Positions 8,620-18,366 of a stretch of 50,919 bases of DNA are shown here, in pieces. Made by a program: the position numbers and the translations under genes. Source of the DNA: an uncultured Octadecabacter sp. (GTDB taxonomy: Bacteria; Pseudomonadota; Alphaproteobacteria; Rhodobacterales; Rhodobacteraceae); contig CALBVZ010000031.1 of assembly GCA_937969445.1 (NCBI GenBank), positions 1 through 50,919 of the forward strand, given 5' to 3'. Under the pieces are notes generated by a model. That model was not told the origin of the DNA. It saw only the letters and a list, made by a program, of their open reading frames with translations, and made no database searches. Position 1 is the first letter of the stretch. Each line of letters starts with the position of its first letter.

Positions 8620-9923
8620 TGAACCTCCTGTCCGTGAATGACAGAGCGGGGGCATACCCGCCTTCGTTTTACGCAAGCAACATTAAGCCCATCTCAGACG
8701 CTGACGCGATCCAAGGCGATTCAAGCTGCGATGTTTGCGTGATCGGTGGCGGATTTACGGGCCTTTCGACAGCGCTGCATTTGGCCCTAAAGGGCTATTC
8801 TGTAACCTTGCTTGAGGCGCAGCGCATTGGGTTCGGTGCATCTGGCCGAAATGGTGGTCAAGTCGGGCAAGGTCAACGCGTCGATCAAGACGACCTAGAA
8901 GATATGTTCGGCGAAAACCGCGCACGTGAACTTTGGGAAATCGGTATGCAAGCCGTGGAATGCGTACGTGATTTGTCCAAATCCGAATTGGTAGACGCTG
9001 ACTTCCATCCAGGCATCGTGCACGCCGATCATCGTGCGCGCTATGTTCCCCATTCCCGTGATTACGTTGAAAAGATGAACACAAAGTACGGGTACGAACA
9101 CATCTCATTCCTGGACAAGGAAGAGATGCAGGTGCTTGTCCAATCGAAAGCCTATCACGGCGGAAGTTTTGACACCCGCTCGGGCCATATTGATCCGTTG
9201 CAATTTGCACTAGGTCTAGCGCGAATTGCGCAGAAAACTGGTGTAAAACTTCATGAAGGTAGCCATGTCAGATCGATACAGAATGGAACGACGGCTGTCG
9301 TCAAAACGGATACTGCGCGGGTTTCTGCGAAGTATGTTGTCATGGCCTGTAATGGTTACATTGGTGATTTGGACAGGGATGTGTCGCGCCGTGTCATGCC
9401 GATCAACAACTATATCGTCGCAACTGAACCTTTGTCAGATGTGGATCGCGCCAAGGTTTTGACCAAGAATATCGCAGTGGCGGATACTAAGTTTGTGGTG
9501 AATTACTTCCGCTTTAGCGACGATAACCGTATGCTTTTTGGCGGTACTGAAAGCTATAGCTACAAGTTCCCCAAAGACATCGCGCGCAAGGTTCGCAAGC
9601 CAATGAGCGAGATCTTCCCACAACTCAAAGACGTAAAGATCGATTATGCGTGGGGCGGAACATTGGGCATCACCATGAACCGCTTGCCCCATTATGCACG
9701 GTATGGTGCGGGCAACGTTATAAGCATGTCAGGGTTTTCCGGTCAGGGTGTTGCGCTTGGCACGCTGTCTGGGCAGATCGCGGCCGACGCGATCGCAGGA
9801 CAGGCGGAACGGTTCGACATCATGTCACAAATTCCATCTCCCAAGTTTCCGGGTGGTCCACTTATGCGCCAACCACTGCTGATCTTAGCGATGCTGTGGT
9901 TTTCGATGCGCGACAAACTTTGA
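8619..9923 (+). CDS. puuB: FAD-dependent oxidoreductase (DAO family), PuuB-like, copy 1
   Basis: Rossmann 'DVCVIGGGFTGLSTALHLALKGYSVTLLEAQRIGFGASGRNGGQ'; TAATG overlap with the upstream gene. Confidence 0.86.
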   Translation: MNLLSVNDRAGAYPPSFYASNIKPISDADAIQGDSSCDVCVIGGGFTGLSTALHLALKGYSVTLLEAQRIGFGASGRNGGQVGQGQRVDQDDLEDMFGENRARELWEIGMQAVECVRDLSKSELVDADFHPGIVHADHRARYVPHSRDYVEKMNTKYGYEHISFLDKEEMQVLVQSKAYHGGSFDTRSGHIDPLQFALGLARIAQKTGVKLHEGSHVRSIQNGTTAVVKTDTARVSAKYVVMACNGYIGDLDRDVSRRVMPINNYIVATEPLSDVDRAKVLTKNIAVADTKFVVNYFRFSDDNRMLFGGTESYSYKFPKDIARKVRKPMSEIFPQLKDVKIDYAWGGTLGITMNRLPHYARYGAGNVISMSGFSGQGVALGTLSGQIAADAIAGQAERFDIMSQIPSPKFPGGPLMRQPLLILAMLWFSMRDKL

Positions 9924-9930
9924 GGGTCTT

Positions 9931-10275
9931 ATGAGTAAAGTTATTTCAGTCAATACGACTGGCATACCTGAGGCTGGCACAATTGGACCCGGGAAATTGA
10001 TCTCCGGTCAAAGCACGACAAAGCTTTGGCACGCGTTTTCGAATAGGTCTGATCAGTTTCATGTTGGCCATTGGAGCAGCGGCCCCTGCGAGCTGTCTGT
10101 GAGTTATACAGAAGACGAACTGTGTGTAATTGTTGAAGGCAGTGTGACATTGACCGGTGCTGACGGCACTGAAACACATCACGCCAAGGGTGATGCGTTT
10201 GTTATTCCGTCGGGGTTTTCTGGCGTTTGGAAATCCAATGAAGATGTCACCAAAATTTACGCAACATTTGAATAA
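9931..10275 (+). CDS. Small stand-alone cupin domain protein
   Basis: 114 aa, 'SYTEDELCVIVEGSVTLTGADGTETHHAKGDAFVIPSGFSGVWKS' cupin pattern. Confidence 0.8.
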   Translation: MSKVISVNTTGIPEAGTIGPGKLISGQSTTKLWHAFSNRSDQFHVGHWSSGPCELSVSYTEDELCVIVEGSVTLTGADGTETHHAKGDAFVIPSGFSGVWKSNEDVTKIYATFE

Positions 10276-10307
10276 AGTTACAATGAAATCTGAGATCGAC
10301 ACATCTC

Positions 10308-11678
10308 ATGAAAGATAAGGCGGGCAACGTGGTTTCTAAAGATACGCAAAACTGGCTGGCGAAGCACCCTGAAATCGACGCGATCACGGTCGCGCTGTGC
10401 GATATTAACGGCGTCTTGCGCGGGAAGCGTATTCCGCTTTCGCAGCTGGGCAAGCTTTTGGACGGCGGAATACGGATGCCGCAATCGATTTGCACGGTTG
10501 ATATCTGGGGGCGCGATATCGAAGTCAGTGAACTTGTCTTTGAAAGCGGTGATGCAGATGGCGTTTGTACCGTCACCGAACGCGGTCTAATCGAGCGATC
10601 GGATGGCGTTGCTACTTCGGCAATGTTTCAGGTGACGTTGAATCTAGAAGATGGCACGCCTTTAACAACCGACCCGCGTCACGCACTCGAAAATGTGGTG
10701 AAACGCCTTGATGCCAAAGGGCTGACGGCTGTTGTGGCAACTGAACTTGAGTTTTATCTGACAGAGATGATTGATGGTGTGGCGCATGCCCCAATCTTGC
10801 CTAACGCGCAGCTGCCCACCACGAAAGGTAACGTTCTGTCTGTAGCAGAATTGGATATCGTAAGCGCGTTTCTAGATGATGTTTATGCAGCCTGCCGTAT
10901 TCAAGATATTCCTGCTGATTCCGCAATCTCAGAAGCTGGCGCAGGCCAGTTTGAAATCAACTTGCTTCATTCTGCGGACCCGTTGAAGGCCGCCGATGAT
11001 GCGTTATTGTTCAAAAATATCGTCAGGCAAATGGCACGAAAGCATGGATTTTGTGCGACCTTTATGGCCAAGCCATTCGGTGATCAGGCCGGCAGTGGGA
11101 TGCACGTTCACTTTTCCATGCTCGATAAGGATGGGAACAACGTCTTTGATGACGGCACCGAATTAGGTTCCGACACATTGCGGTTCGCGGTCGCCGGTTT
11201 GTTGGGCGCAATGCAGGAAAGCACTTTGATTTTCGCGCCCCACCAGAACAGCTATAGACGGATGCGTCCTAATTCCCATGCACCGACTAACGCTGCTTGG
11301 GGCTATGAAAACCGCACCTGTGCGATCCGAATTCCGGGTGGACCAAACGCAGCGCGGCGTATCGAACACCGCGTCGCGGGCGCGGATGCGAACCCGTATT
11401 TGGTGCTGGCTGTTATCCTTGGGGCGGCGTTGATCGGCATTGATGCGCAGGTTGCGCCATCGGCCCCAATTTCAGGCAGTGCATATGACGTTGGCGCTCC
11501 AAGTCTGCCGATGGATTGGTTGTCAGCCATTACTGAATTTGAGCAGGGCAAGACTATGATCGATGTGCTTGGCCCGCAATTGGTGAAGCTATTTTCGCAA
11601 GCTAAGCAACAAGAAATCCAACACTTTCTAAGCATTGTTCCCGATGTTGAGTACCACGCCTATCTGGAGACCGTTTGA
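10308..11678 (+). CDS. Glutamine synthetase family protein (PuuA-like), copy 2
   Basis: 'TAVVATELEFYLTEM', 'EAGAGQFEINLLHSADPLKAADDALLFKNIVRQMARKHGFCATFMAKPFGDQAGSGMHVHFSM'. Confidence 0.88.
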   Translation: MKDKAGNVVSKDTQNWLAKHPEIDAITVALCDINGVLRGKRIPLSQLGKLLDGGIRMPQSICTVDIWGRDIEVSELVFESGDADGVCTVTERGLIERSDGVATSAMFQVTLNLEDGTPLTTDPRHALENVVKRLDAKGLTAVVATELEFYLTEMIDGVAHAPILPNAQLPTTKGNVLSVAELDIVSAFLDDVYAACRIQDIPADSAISEAGAGQFEINLLHSADPLKAADDALLFKNIVRQMARKHGFCATFMAKPFGDQAGSGMHVHFSMLDKDGNNVFDDGTELGSDTLRFAVAGLLGAMQESTLIFAPHQNSYRRMRPNSHAPTNAAWGYENRTCAIRIPGGPNAARRIEHRVAGADANPYLVLAVILGAALIGIDAQVAPSAPISGSAYDVGAPSLPMDWLSAITEFEQGKTMIDVLGPQLVKLFSQAKQQEIQHFLSIVPDVEYHAYLETV

Positions 11679-12985
11679 TGGCCGTCTTGCACAGCTATTC
11701 CGGTAATGGCGAACACACGACAAGCTATTACGCGGCTTCAGCCAACACGCGCGCATTGCGGCCAGCACTTGTGGGCGATCAGACATTCGATGTGTGTGTT
11801 GTCGGTGCCGGTTATTCAGGCCTGTCCACGGCCCTGCACCTTGCCGAGCAAGGTCACAACGTCGCGATTGTCGAAGGCGCGCGCATCGGGTGGGGCGCAT
11901 CTGGTCGTAATGGGGGTCAAGTCGTCAACGGCTTGAACGCGTCTTTGCAAACCATCAAACGCCGCTATGGCCAAGATACGGCAAACTTTGTCGCGGGTTT
12001 GGTGATGGAAGGCGGCGAGATCATTCGCGAGCGCGTCGAAACTTACGACATTCAATGTGACTACAAACCGACAAACCTGTTCACCGCCTGCACCGATGCC
12101 CACATGCAGGAGCTCGAAGAACGTTTGGAGTTGTGGCAGGGCTACGGTTTGAACACGCAAGAAATGGTGTCGAAAGGTCAAATCGGAAAATACGTCGGAA
12201 CGGACATGTACGCGGGTGGAATGATCGACCATTCGGGGGGGCACATGCACCCGCTGAACCTAGCTTTGGGCGAAGCAGAGGCATTCGAAAAGAATGGCGG
12301 TGCAATTTTTGAAATGTCGGTTGTAACAGATGTCGATTATGAGGCCGCGCGCCCTGTCGTGAAAACCGCAACAGGTACGATCACATGCAAAACCGTCGTT
12401 CTTTGCGGCAACGCGTATCTGGGCAAAGTTGTGCCAAAGCTGACGTCCCGCGTTATGCCTGTGTCGACGCAAATTATGGCGACCGAACCGCTAAGCGAAG
12501 AAATGGCCAACCGCCTGTTGCCGACCGATACCTGTGTCGAAGATATTCGCTATATTTTAGACTACTACCGCTTGTCTGCAGACAAGCGTCTGCTGTTTGG
12601 AGGTGGGACTGTTTATGGTGGCGCAGAGCCAAGCGACATCGAAGCCAAGTTGCGCAAGAACATGAACAAAGTCTTCCCAGAGCTGGCGAATACAAAAGTG
12701 GAATACGCTTGGAGCGGTAATTTCGCGCTGTCATTTAGCCGCGTTCCGCAAATGGGGCGCCTAAACAACAACACCTATTTCGCACATGGATATTCAGGTC
12801 ATGGCGTCACAGGATCACACACATTTGGTCGGATTTTGGCGGAAGCCATTTCTGGCGATGCAAGCCGCTATGATGTATTCGAAAAAGTGCCATACATCCC
12901 ATTCCCAGGTGGCCGCATGTTCCGCGTGCCGTACTCGATGATCGGATCATGGTACTACGGCTTCAAAGATAAATTCGGATTGTGA
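11678..12985 (+). CDS. FAD-dependent oxidoreductase (DAO family), PuuB-like, copy 2
   Basis: 'DVCVVGAGYSGLSTALHLAEQGHNVAIVEGARIGWGASGRNGGQVVNG'; TGATG overlap with the upstream ligase. Confidence 0.87.
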   Translation: MAVLHSYSGNGEHTTSYYAASANTRALRPALVGDQTFDVCVVGAGYSGLSTALHLAEQGHNVAIVEGARIGWGASGRNGGQVVNGLNASLQTIKRRYGQDTANFVAGLVMEGGEIIRERVETYDIQCDYKPTNLFTACTDAHMQELEERLELWQGYGLNTQEMVSKGQIGKYVGTDMYAGGMIDHSGGHMHPLNLALGEAEAFEKNGGAIFEMSVVTDVDYEAARPVVKTATGTITCKTVVLCGNAYLGKVVPKLTSRVMPVSTQIMATEPLSEEMANRLLPTDTCVEDIRYILDYYRLSADKRLLFGGGTVYGGAEPSDIEAKLRKNMNKVFPELANTKVEYAWSGNFALSFSRVPQMGRLNNNTYFAHGYSGHGVTGSHTFGRILAEAISGDASRYDVFEKVPYIPFPGGRMFRVPYSMIGSWYYGFKDKFGL

Positions 12986-12992
12986 GAACATA

Positions 12993-13961
12993 ATGTCAGA
13001 CAATGGTGATCAAGCGTTTCGCAAGAACGACCCCAAAGGCCGCTGGTTTGAAATGACATATGGCGGTGCGGTAAGTTTCTTACGCCGTACGTATAGCCGG
13101 GACCTGAACGGTGTCGATGTGGCTGTCTTGGGCGTGCCCTATGACAATGCCGTCACGTATCGTCCGGGCACACGATTGGGTCCGCGTGCGATCCGTGCGG
13201 CATCGGTCCAATTGGCAGAGCTCAAAGCGTTTCCGTGGGGGTTTGACCCATTTGATACGCTGAACGTCGTTGATTTTGGGGACGTCATGCTTGACCCGCA
13301 TCACCCTGAAACCGTGCATCCTGCGATCCATGCGCAGGCGGCAGACATTATCGAAACTGGGACAAAACTTTTGACGATGGGTGGGGATCACTCAATCGCT
13401 TACCCGCTCATCAAAGCGCACGCAGAAAAACATGGGCCAGTCGCGCTTATCCAGTTTGATGCACATTGCGACACGTGGGAAGATGACGGCATTGCAATGG
13501 ACCACGGCACAATGTTTGCACGCGCGGTGGCTGATGGCATCATTGATCCGTCTAAATCCACGCAGATCGGTCTGCGAACCTACAACGATAGTGACCACGG
13601 CTTTGAAATTCTAAGCAGCCCTTGGGTTCACCGTCATGGTATTCACGCAGCAATCGATGTTGCCAAAGAGCGCGCTGGCGATGCTCCGGTCTATGTCAGT
13701 TTTGATATCGACGGGCTTGATCCTGCGTTTGCCCCTGGAACGGGTACGCCAGTTCCGGGAGGTTTGGCGTCATGGCAAGGTCTTGAGGTTATCCGCGGGC
13801 TTGGCGATCTAGATCTGGTCGGTATGGATATTGTTGAAGTATCTCCACCATTTGACACATCTGAAATCACGGCATTGGCCGCGGCGCATGTCGCGCATGA
13901 TTGGTTATGTGTTCTGGCCGAAAAAGCCGGTGCAAAAACCGCCAAAGTTGGACGAACATAG
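12993..13961 (+). CDS. speB: Agmatinase / ureohydrolase family protein
   Basis: Mn-binding motifs GGDHS, DAHCD and SFDIDGLDPAFAPGTGTPVPGG. Confidence 0.88.
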   Translation: MSDNGDQAFRKNDPKGRWFEMTYGGAVSFLRRTYSRDLNGVDVAVLGVPYDNAVTYRPGTRLGPRAIRAASVQLAELKAFPWGFDPFDTLNVVDFGDVMLDPHHPETVHPAIHAQAADIIETGTKLLTMGGDHSIAYPLIKAHAEKHGPVALIQFDAHCDTWEDDGIAMDHGTMFARAVADGIIDPSKSTQIGLRTYNDSDHGFEILSSPWVHRHGIHAAIDVAKERAGDAPVYVSFDIDGLDPAFAPGTGTPVPGGLASWQGLEVIRGLGDLDLVGMDIVEVSPPFDTSEITALAAAHVAHDWLCVLAEKAGAKTAKVGRT

Positions 13962-13971
13962 GAAACGCACA

Positions 13972-14652
13972 ATGAAAATCGGTATCCTTCAAACTGGCCG
14001 GGCACCTGAAAGTTCGGTCGAGAAACACGGCGACTACGACGAGTTTTTCAAACGTTATCTCGACGGTCGCGGTTTTGAATTCGTCACCTATGAAGTGCTT
14101 GATGGGGAATTTCCTGTTTCACCGCAAAGCGCGGATGGCTGGCTAATCACAGGTTCCCGCTTTGGGGCGTATGAAGATCACGATTGGATTCCACCGCTTG
14201 AAGAACTTCTACGAAATATTTTCGCCGCAGGCCTACCAATTTTTGGGGTATGCTTTGGACACCAGATTTTGGCGCAAGCACTTGGTGGTAAGGTCGAAAA
14301 GTTTGACGGAGGATGGTCCGTCGGTCCAACCGCGTACAGAAGCAGCCAATTTGGCGATCAGAAAATGATTGCGTGGCACCAAGATCAAGTCACGAAACGC
14401 CCCGAAATGGCTGAAGTTGTCGGGTCGTCAGATTTTTGCGAGAACGCGATCCTTGCCTACGGTGACCAAGCATTGACCATCCAACCGCATCCCGAATTCA
14501 CGGCGGACTTTATGGGTGATTTGTTGAAAGCACGTGGTGAGACATTGCCGAAACAAATTAGGGATGGCGCGGTGGCAGCAATTGCAGACCCACTGACGCG
14601 CATCAGTTTTGCGGACGAAGTTGAAGCGTTTTTCAAGAAACCCCGTTCCTGA
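13972..14652 (+). CDS. Class I glutamine amidotransferase (GATase1)
   Basis: 'FGVCFGHQILAQALGGKVEK' nucleophile elbow and 'QPHPEFT' His/Glu pair. Confidence 0.87.
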   Translation: MKIGILQTGRAPESSVEKHGDYDEFFKRYLDGRGFEFVTYEVLDGEFPVSPQSADGWLITGSRFGAYEDHDWIPPLEELLRNIFAAGLPIFGVCFGHQILAQALGGKVEKFDGGWSVGPTAYRSSQFGDQKMIAWHQDQVTKRPEMAEVVGSSDFCENAILAYGDQALTIQPHPEFTADFMGDLLKARGETLPKQIRDGAVAAIADPLTRISFADEVEAFFKKPRS

Positions 14653-14663
14653 ATTCGTCGCCG

Positions 14664-15950
14664 ATGAATCATACCTCATCTTATTATGCCGCCACGGCCA
14701 ATGCGAAAGCGGTGTTTCCACAGCTGTCCACTGACATTGCCGCTGATGTGGTAATCGTTGGCGGTGGGTTTACGGGTGTGGCAACTGCACTTGAATTGGC
14801 AGAACGCGGGCTATCTGTGGTGTTGTGCGAAGCCAATAAAATTGGCTGGGGTGCAACCGGCCGCAATGGCGGACAAATCACCGGCAGCCTGTCTGGCGAT
14901 AAAGCGATGGAACGCGAATTCCGTCGAACGATTGGCGACAAAGCGGCCGATTTCGTTTGGAATCTGCGCTGGCGCGGTCACGACATTATCCGAAAACGCA
15001 TCGAGAAATACAAAATTGATTGCGACTTGCGCTTTGGGCAGATGCAAACGGCGCTGACAAAAGGGCAATTGGCCGACCTGGAAGACATCTATGTAACGGG
15101 ATGTCAGCGTGGGATGTCTGAAGACCTCGAGATGATTCCCGAGGCGGGAATGCCCGACTACCTCGAAACAGATCTCTATATCGGCGGGTTGTTGAACCGC
15201 AAAAACATGCACGTGCATTCGCTGAATTTCTGTTTAGGACAGGCGGAGGCTGTAGTCTCATTAGGCGGAAAAGTCTTCGAAAATAGTGAAGTCATCAATA
15301 TCGAGCATGGCCCAAACCCTGTGGTCCGAACCAAAAACGGTTCTGTGCGCGCAGATAAAGTTATGCTTGCTGGAAATGCCTACCACCTACTTGAACAGAA
15401 AAAACTGCGTGGAAAGTTGTTTCCTGCGTCTTTGGCGAACATGGCAACAGCGCCGTTATCGAAAGAAGATGCCGCCGCAATCAACCCGCATAACCTTGCG
15501 GTTTATGACGGGCGTTTTGTCTTGGACTACTACCGTTTGACCGCGGACAATCGCGTAATGTTTGGTGGTGGAACAAACTATTCTGGGCGCGATAGTCACG
15601 ACGTCGCACGTGAGTTGCGCCCCGCATTGGAACGCACTTTTCCACGCCTAAAGGACATCGAGATCGACTACAGTTGGTCAGGCATGGACGGAATTATTCT
15701 AAACCGAATTCCACAGGTCGGACGCATTGGATCCAACGTGTTTTATGTCCAAGGTTACAGTGGGCACGGCATCGCACTTAGTCACATTCTAGCGGAACTT
15801 ACGGCCCAATGTATCTGCGGAGAGCCTGACGATTTTATAGTGTTCGAAAACTGCAAACACTGGAACCTGCCTGTCGGTAGAACAATTGGAAGTATGATGA
15901 TTGCTGTCGGAATGGCATATTATAAGTTGCGCGATAAACTCGAAGTCTAG
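14664..15950 (+). CDS. FAD-dependent oxidoreductase (DAO family), PuuB-like, copy 3
   Basis: 'DVVIVGGGFTGVATALELAERGLSVVLCEANKIGWGATGRNGGQ'; N-terminal HTSSYYAATAN resembles copy 2 (HTTSYYAASAN). Confidence 0.87.
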   Translation: MNHTSSYYAATANAKAVFPQLSTDIAADVVIVGGGFTGVATALELAERGLSVVLCEANKIGWGATGRNGGQITGSLSGDKAMEREFRRTIGDKAADFVWNLRWRGHDIIRKRIEKYKIDCDLRFGQMQTALTKGQLADLEDIYVTGCQRGMSEDLEMIPEAGMPDYLETDLYIGGLLNRKNMHVHSLNFCLGQAEAVVSLGGKVFENSEVINIEHGPNPVVRTKNGSVRADKVMLAGNAYHLLEQKKLRGKLFPASLANMATAPLSKEDAAAINPHNLAVYDGRFVLDYYRLTADNRVMFGGGTNYSGRDSHDVARELRPALERTFPRLKDIEIDYSWSGMDGIILNRIPQVGRIGSNVFYVQGYSGHGIALSHILAELTAQCICGEPDDFIVFENCKHWNLPVGRTIGSMMIAVGMAYYKLRDKLEV

Positions 15951-16021
15951 CTCTCGCTTCAACGGCCAATCATATGAAGTCGAGCCTGTCGTAATTGGAA
16001 ACAGAGAAGGATTGTCGCAAG

Positions 16022-16690
16022 ATGGAATTAAATGCAGATTTTACCAAGCGCGCCTTGGTTCATGCAGAGAAAATAGAGTGGGTGGCGTCACCGATGGTTG
16101 GGGTCGATCGCCGTATGTTGGACCGGATTGGCGATGAAGTGGCCCGTGCGACGTCAATTGTTCGCTATGCACCGGGTAGTTCATTTTCGGCTCACACGCA
16201 TACCGGTGGCGAAGAATTTATCGTCCTTGATGGTGTTTTCCAAGACGAGCATGGCGACTATCCAGCCGGCACTTACGTTCGCAACCCACCCACAACGGCC
16301 CACACCCCTAGTGCTGCAAATGGATGTATCATCTTTGTGAAACTTTGGCAGTTTGACTTGGCGGATCGAAATCAATTCCGCAAAAATATGGCAGAAGAAC
16401 TGGGCCCAGAGGTCGATGGTCAACGCATCGCGGTTTTGCACGCTGATCAACGTGAAACTGTGACGTATCGCACGCTTGCACCAGAAACTGAGATCACGCT
16501 GAGAGAAATGGGCGGTATCGAGCTTTTGCTACTCGCGGGCGATTTGGTGGAAATGGGCGATCAATTGTCAAAGGGGTCGTGGCTACGTCTGCCAAGTGGG
16601 GACGTCTTGAACGTTAAAGCCGGGCCCAACGGTGCGAAGTTGTGGATCAAGACTGGCCATCTATCATTTGCAAAGGCCCCCGAAGTTTAG
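16022..16690 (+). CDS. Cupin domain protein, ChrR-type
   Basis: '[49 protein letters not shown]' as in ChrR-like cupins; two cupin-like halves. Confidence 0.8.
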   Translation: MELNADFTKRALVHAEKIEWVASPMVGVDRRMLDRIGDEVARATSIVRYAPGSSFSAHTHTGGEEFIVLDGVFQDEHGDYPAGTYVRNPPTTAHTPSAANGCIIFVKLWQFDLADRNQFRKNMAEELGPEVDGQRIAVLHADQRETVTYRTLAPETEITLREMGGIELLLLAGDLVEMGDQLSKGSWLRLPSGDVLNVKAGPNGAKLWIKTGHLSFAKAPEV

Positions 16691-16766
16691 AAAACTGCTG
16701 CGCATTTGGAAATGATACCAATCGGGTTGCCAACCTCGTGATCGGCTAGAGACCCGTTATGTTTGC

Positions 16767-16790
16767 GCGCGCCCCAAATGTGGGGCGCGC
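16767..16790. terminator. Hairpin between convergent genes, possible terminator
   Basis: GCGCGCCCCA-AATG-TGGGGCGCGC 10-bp stem followed by weak agaatttt. Confidence 0.55.
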
Positions 16791-16804
16791 AGAATTTTAA
16801 GGGG

Positions 16805-18304
16805 TTACTCCATCACTGGGATAGAGAACTCGCCGCCTTCTTTAATACCTGACGGCCAGCGCGCGGTGACGGTTTTTGTCCGTGTGTAGAACTTGAACGC
16901 GTCCGGGCCGTGTTGGTTCAGATCACCAAAGGCAGATTTTTTCCAACCGCCGAATGTGTGGTATGCCAACGGCACGGGGATCGGAACGTTTATGCCAACC
17001 ATGCCGATATTAATCCGGTTCGCAAAATCGCGCGCTGTGTCGCCATCGCGTGTGTAGATCGCTGTGCCATTGCCGTACTCATGGTCCATCGCAAGGCTAA
17101 GCGCCTCCTCATAAGATTGGGCACGTACCGTCGTTAGAACAGGTCCGAAGATTTCTTGCTTGTAGATGTCCATGTCTTTCGTCGCATGGTCAAACAGGTG
17201 CGCACCGACAAAGAAGCCGTCCTCATAGCCTTGCAGGTTGAAGTTGCGACCGTCCACGACAAGTTTCGCACCTTGATCAATGCCCGTCTGAACCAGACGT
17301 TCGATGTTTGCTTTGGCTGCGGCTGTCACAACAGGACCATAGTCCACATCTGTACCTGACGTGTATGGGCCAACCTTTAGGGCTTCTACACGTGGGATTA
17401 GTTTTTCGATCAAGCGATCAGCGGTCTCATCGCCAACCGGGACCGCGACAGAAATCGCCATGCAGCGTTCGCCTGCAGCGCCGTAGCCTGCACCAATCAA
17501 TGCGTCAGCCGCTTGATCCAAGTCTGCGTCAGGCATGATGATCATGTGGTTCTTTGCGCCACCGAAACACTGAACCCGCTTGCCGTTTGCACAGCCACGT
17601 CCGTAGATGTATTCCGCGATTGGAGTAGAGCCAACAAAGCCAATGGACTCGATGATGTCATTGTCGAGGATAGCATCCACAGCACCTTTGTCGCCATTCA
17701 CAACCTGCAAGATCCCCTTAGGAAGACCTGCCTCTTCCATTAGCTCAGCTAACATCAACGGAACAGATGGTGCGCGTTCAGATGGCTTCAGGATGAACGC
17801 ATTACCGCATGCGATTGCCGGAGCAAACATCCACATTGGGATCATCGCAGGGAAGTTAAACGGCGTGATGCCGGCGCAAACGCCAAGTGCTTGCTTCATC
17901 GAATACATGTCGATGCCTGGGCCAGCGCTGTCCGTGAAGTCACCCTTTAGAAGTTCAGGCGCGCCAATACAGTATTCAACAACTTCGAGGCCGCGCTGTA
18001 CGTCACCTTTTGCGTCAGGGATGGTCTTGCCGTGCTCGCGGCTAAGGGCTTCGGCCAACTTATCCATGTCGCGGTTCAAAAGGCCTGCAAAGGCCATCAT
18101 TACACGGGCGCGGCGCTGCGGGTTAACAGCCGCCCAAGCAGGCTGGGCTACGGCTGCAACTTCAATTGCAGCGTTCATTTCTTCGGCGCTGGCCAACGGA
18201 AGCCGCGCTTGGACTTCACCAGTTGCAGGGTTGAACACATCAGAGAAGTTCCCCGAAGTGCCCTTTGTGTGCGCGCCGTTAATGTAGTGCGATAGTTCTT
18301 GCAT
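16805..18304 (-). CDS. mmsA: CoA-acylating methylmalonate-semialdehyde dehydrogenase
   Basis: ALDH fold; 'GVCAGITPFNFPAMIPMWM', 'GAAGERCMAISVAV' active-site Cys, 'FGGWKKSAFGDLNQHGPDAFKFYTRTKTVTARW' typical of MmsA. Confidence 0.93.
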   Translation of the reverse strand: MQELSHYINGAHTKGTSGNFSDVFNPATGEVQARLPLASAEEMNAAIEVAAVAQPAWAAVNPQRRARVMMAFAGLLNRDMDKLAEALSREHGKTIPDAKGDVQRGLEVVEYCIGAPELLKGDFTDSAGPGIDMYSMKQALGVCAGITPFNFPAMIPMWMFAPAIACGNAFILKPSERAPSVPLMLAELMEEAGLPKGILQVVNGDKGAVDAILDNDIIESIGFVGSTPIAEYIYGRGCANGKRVQCFGGAKNHMIIMPDADLDQAADALIGAGYGAAGERCMAISVAVPVGDETADRLIEKLIPRVEALKVGPYTSGTDVDYGPVVTAAAKANIERLVQTGIDQGAKLVVDGRNFNLQGYEDGFFVGAHLFDHATKDMDIYKQEIFGPVLTTVRAQSYEEALSLAMDHEYGNGTAIYTRDGDTARDFANRINIGMVGINVPIPVPLAYHTFGGWKKSAFGDLNQHGPDAFKFYTRTKTVTARWPSGIKEGGEFSIPVME

Positions 18305-18366
18305 GATATCCTCCAGAATTGATTGGGGAGATGTTAGGTTTGCGCTAATGCGCGTGGAAGAGAAAA

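Noticed and set aside
17607-18287. 226-aa plus-strand ORF inside mmsA
   Set aside because: Antisense shadow of mmsA.
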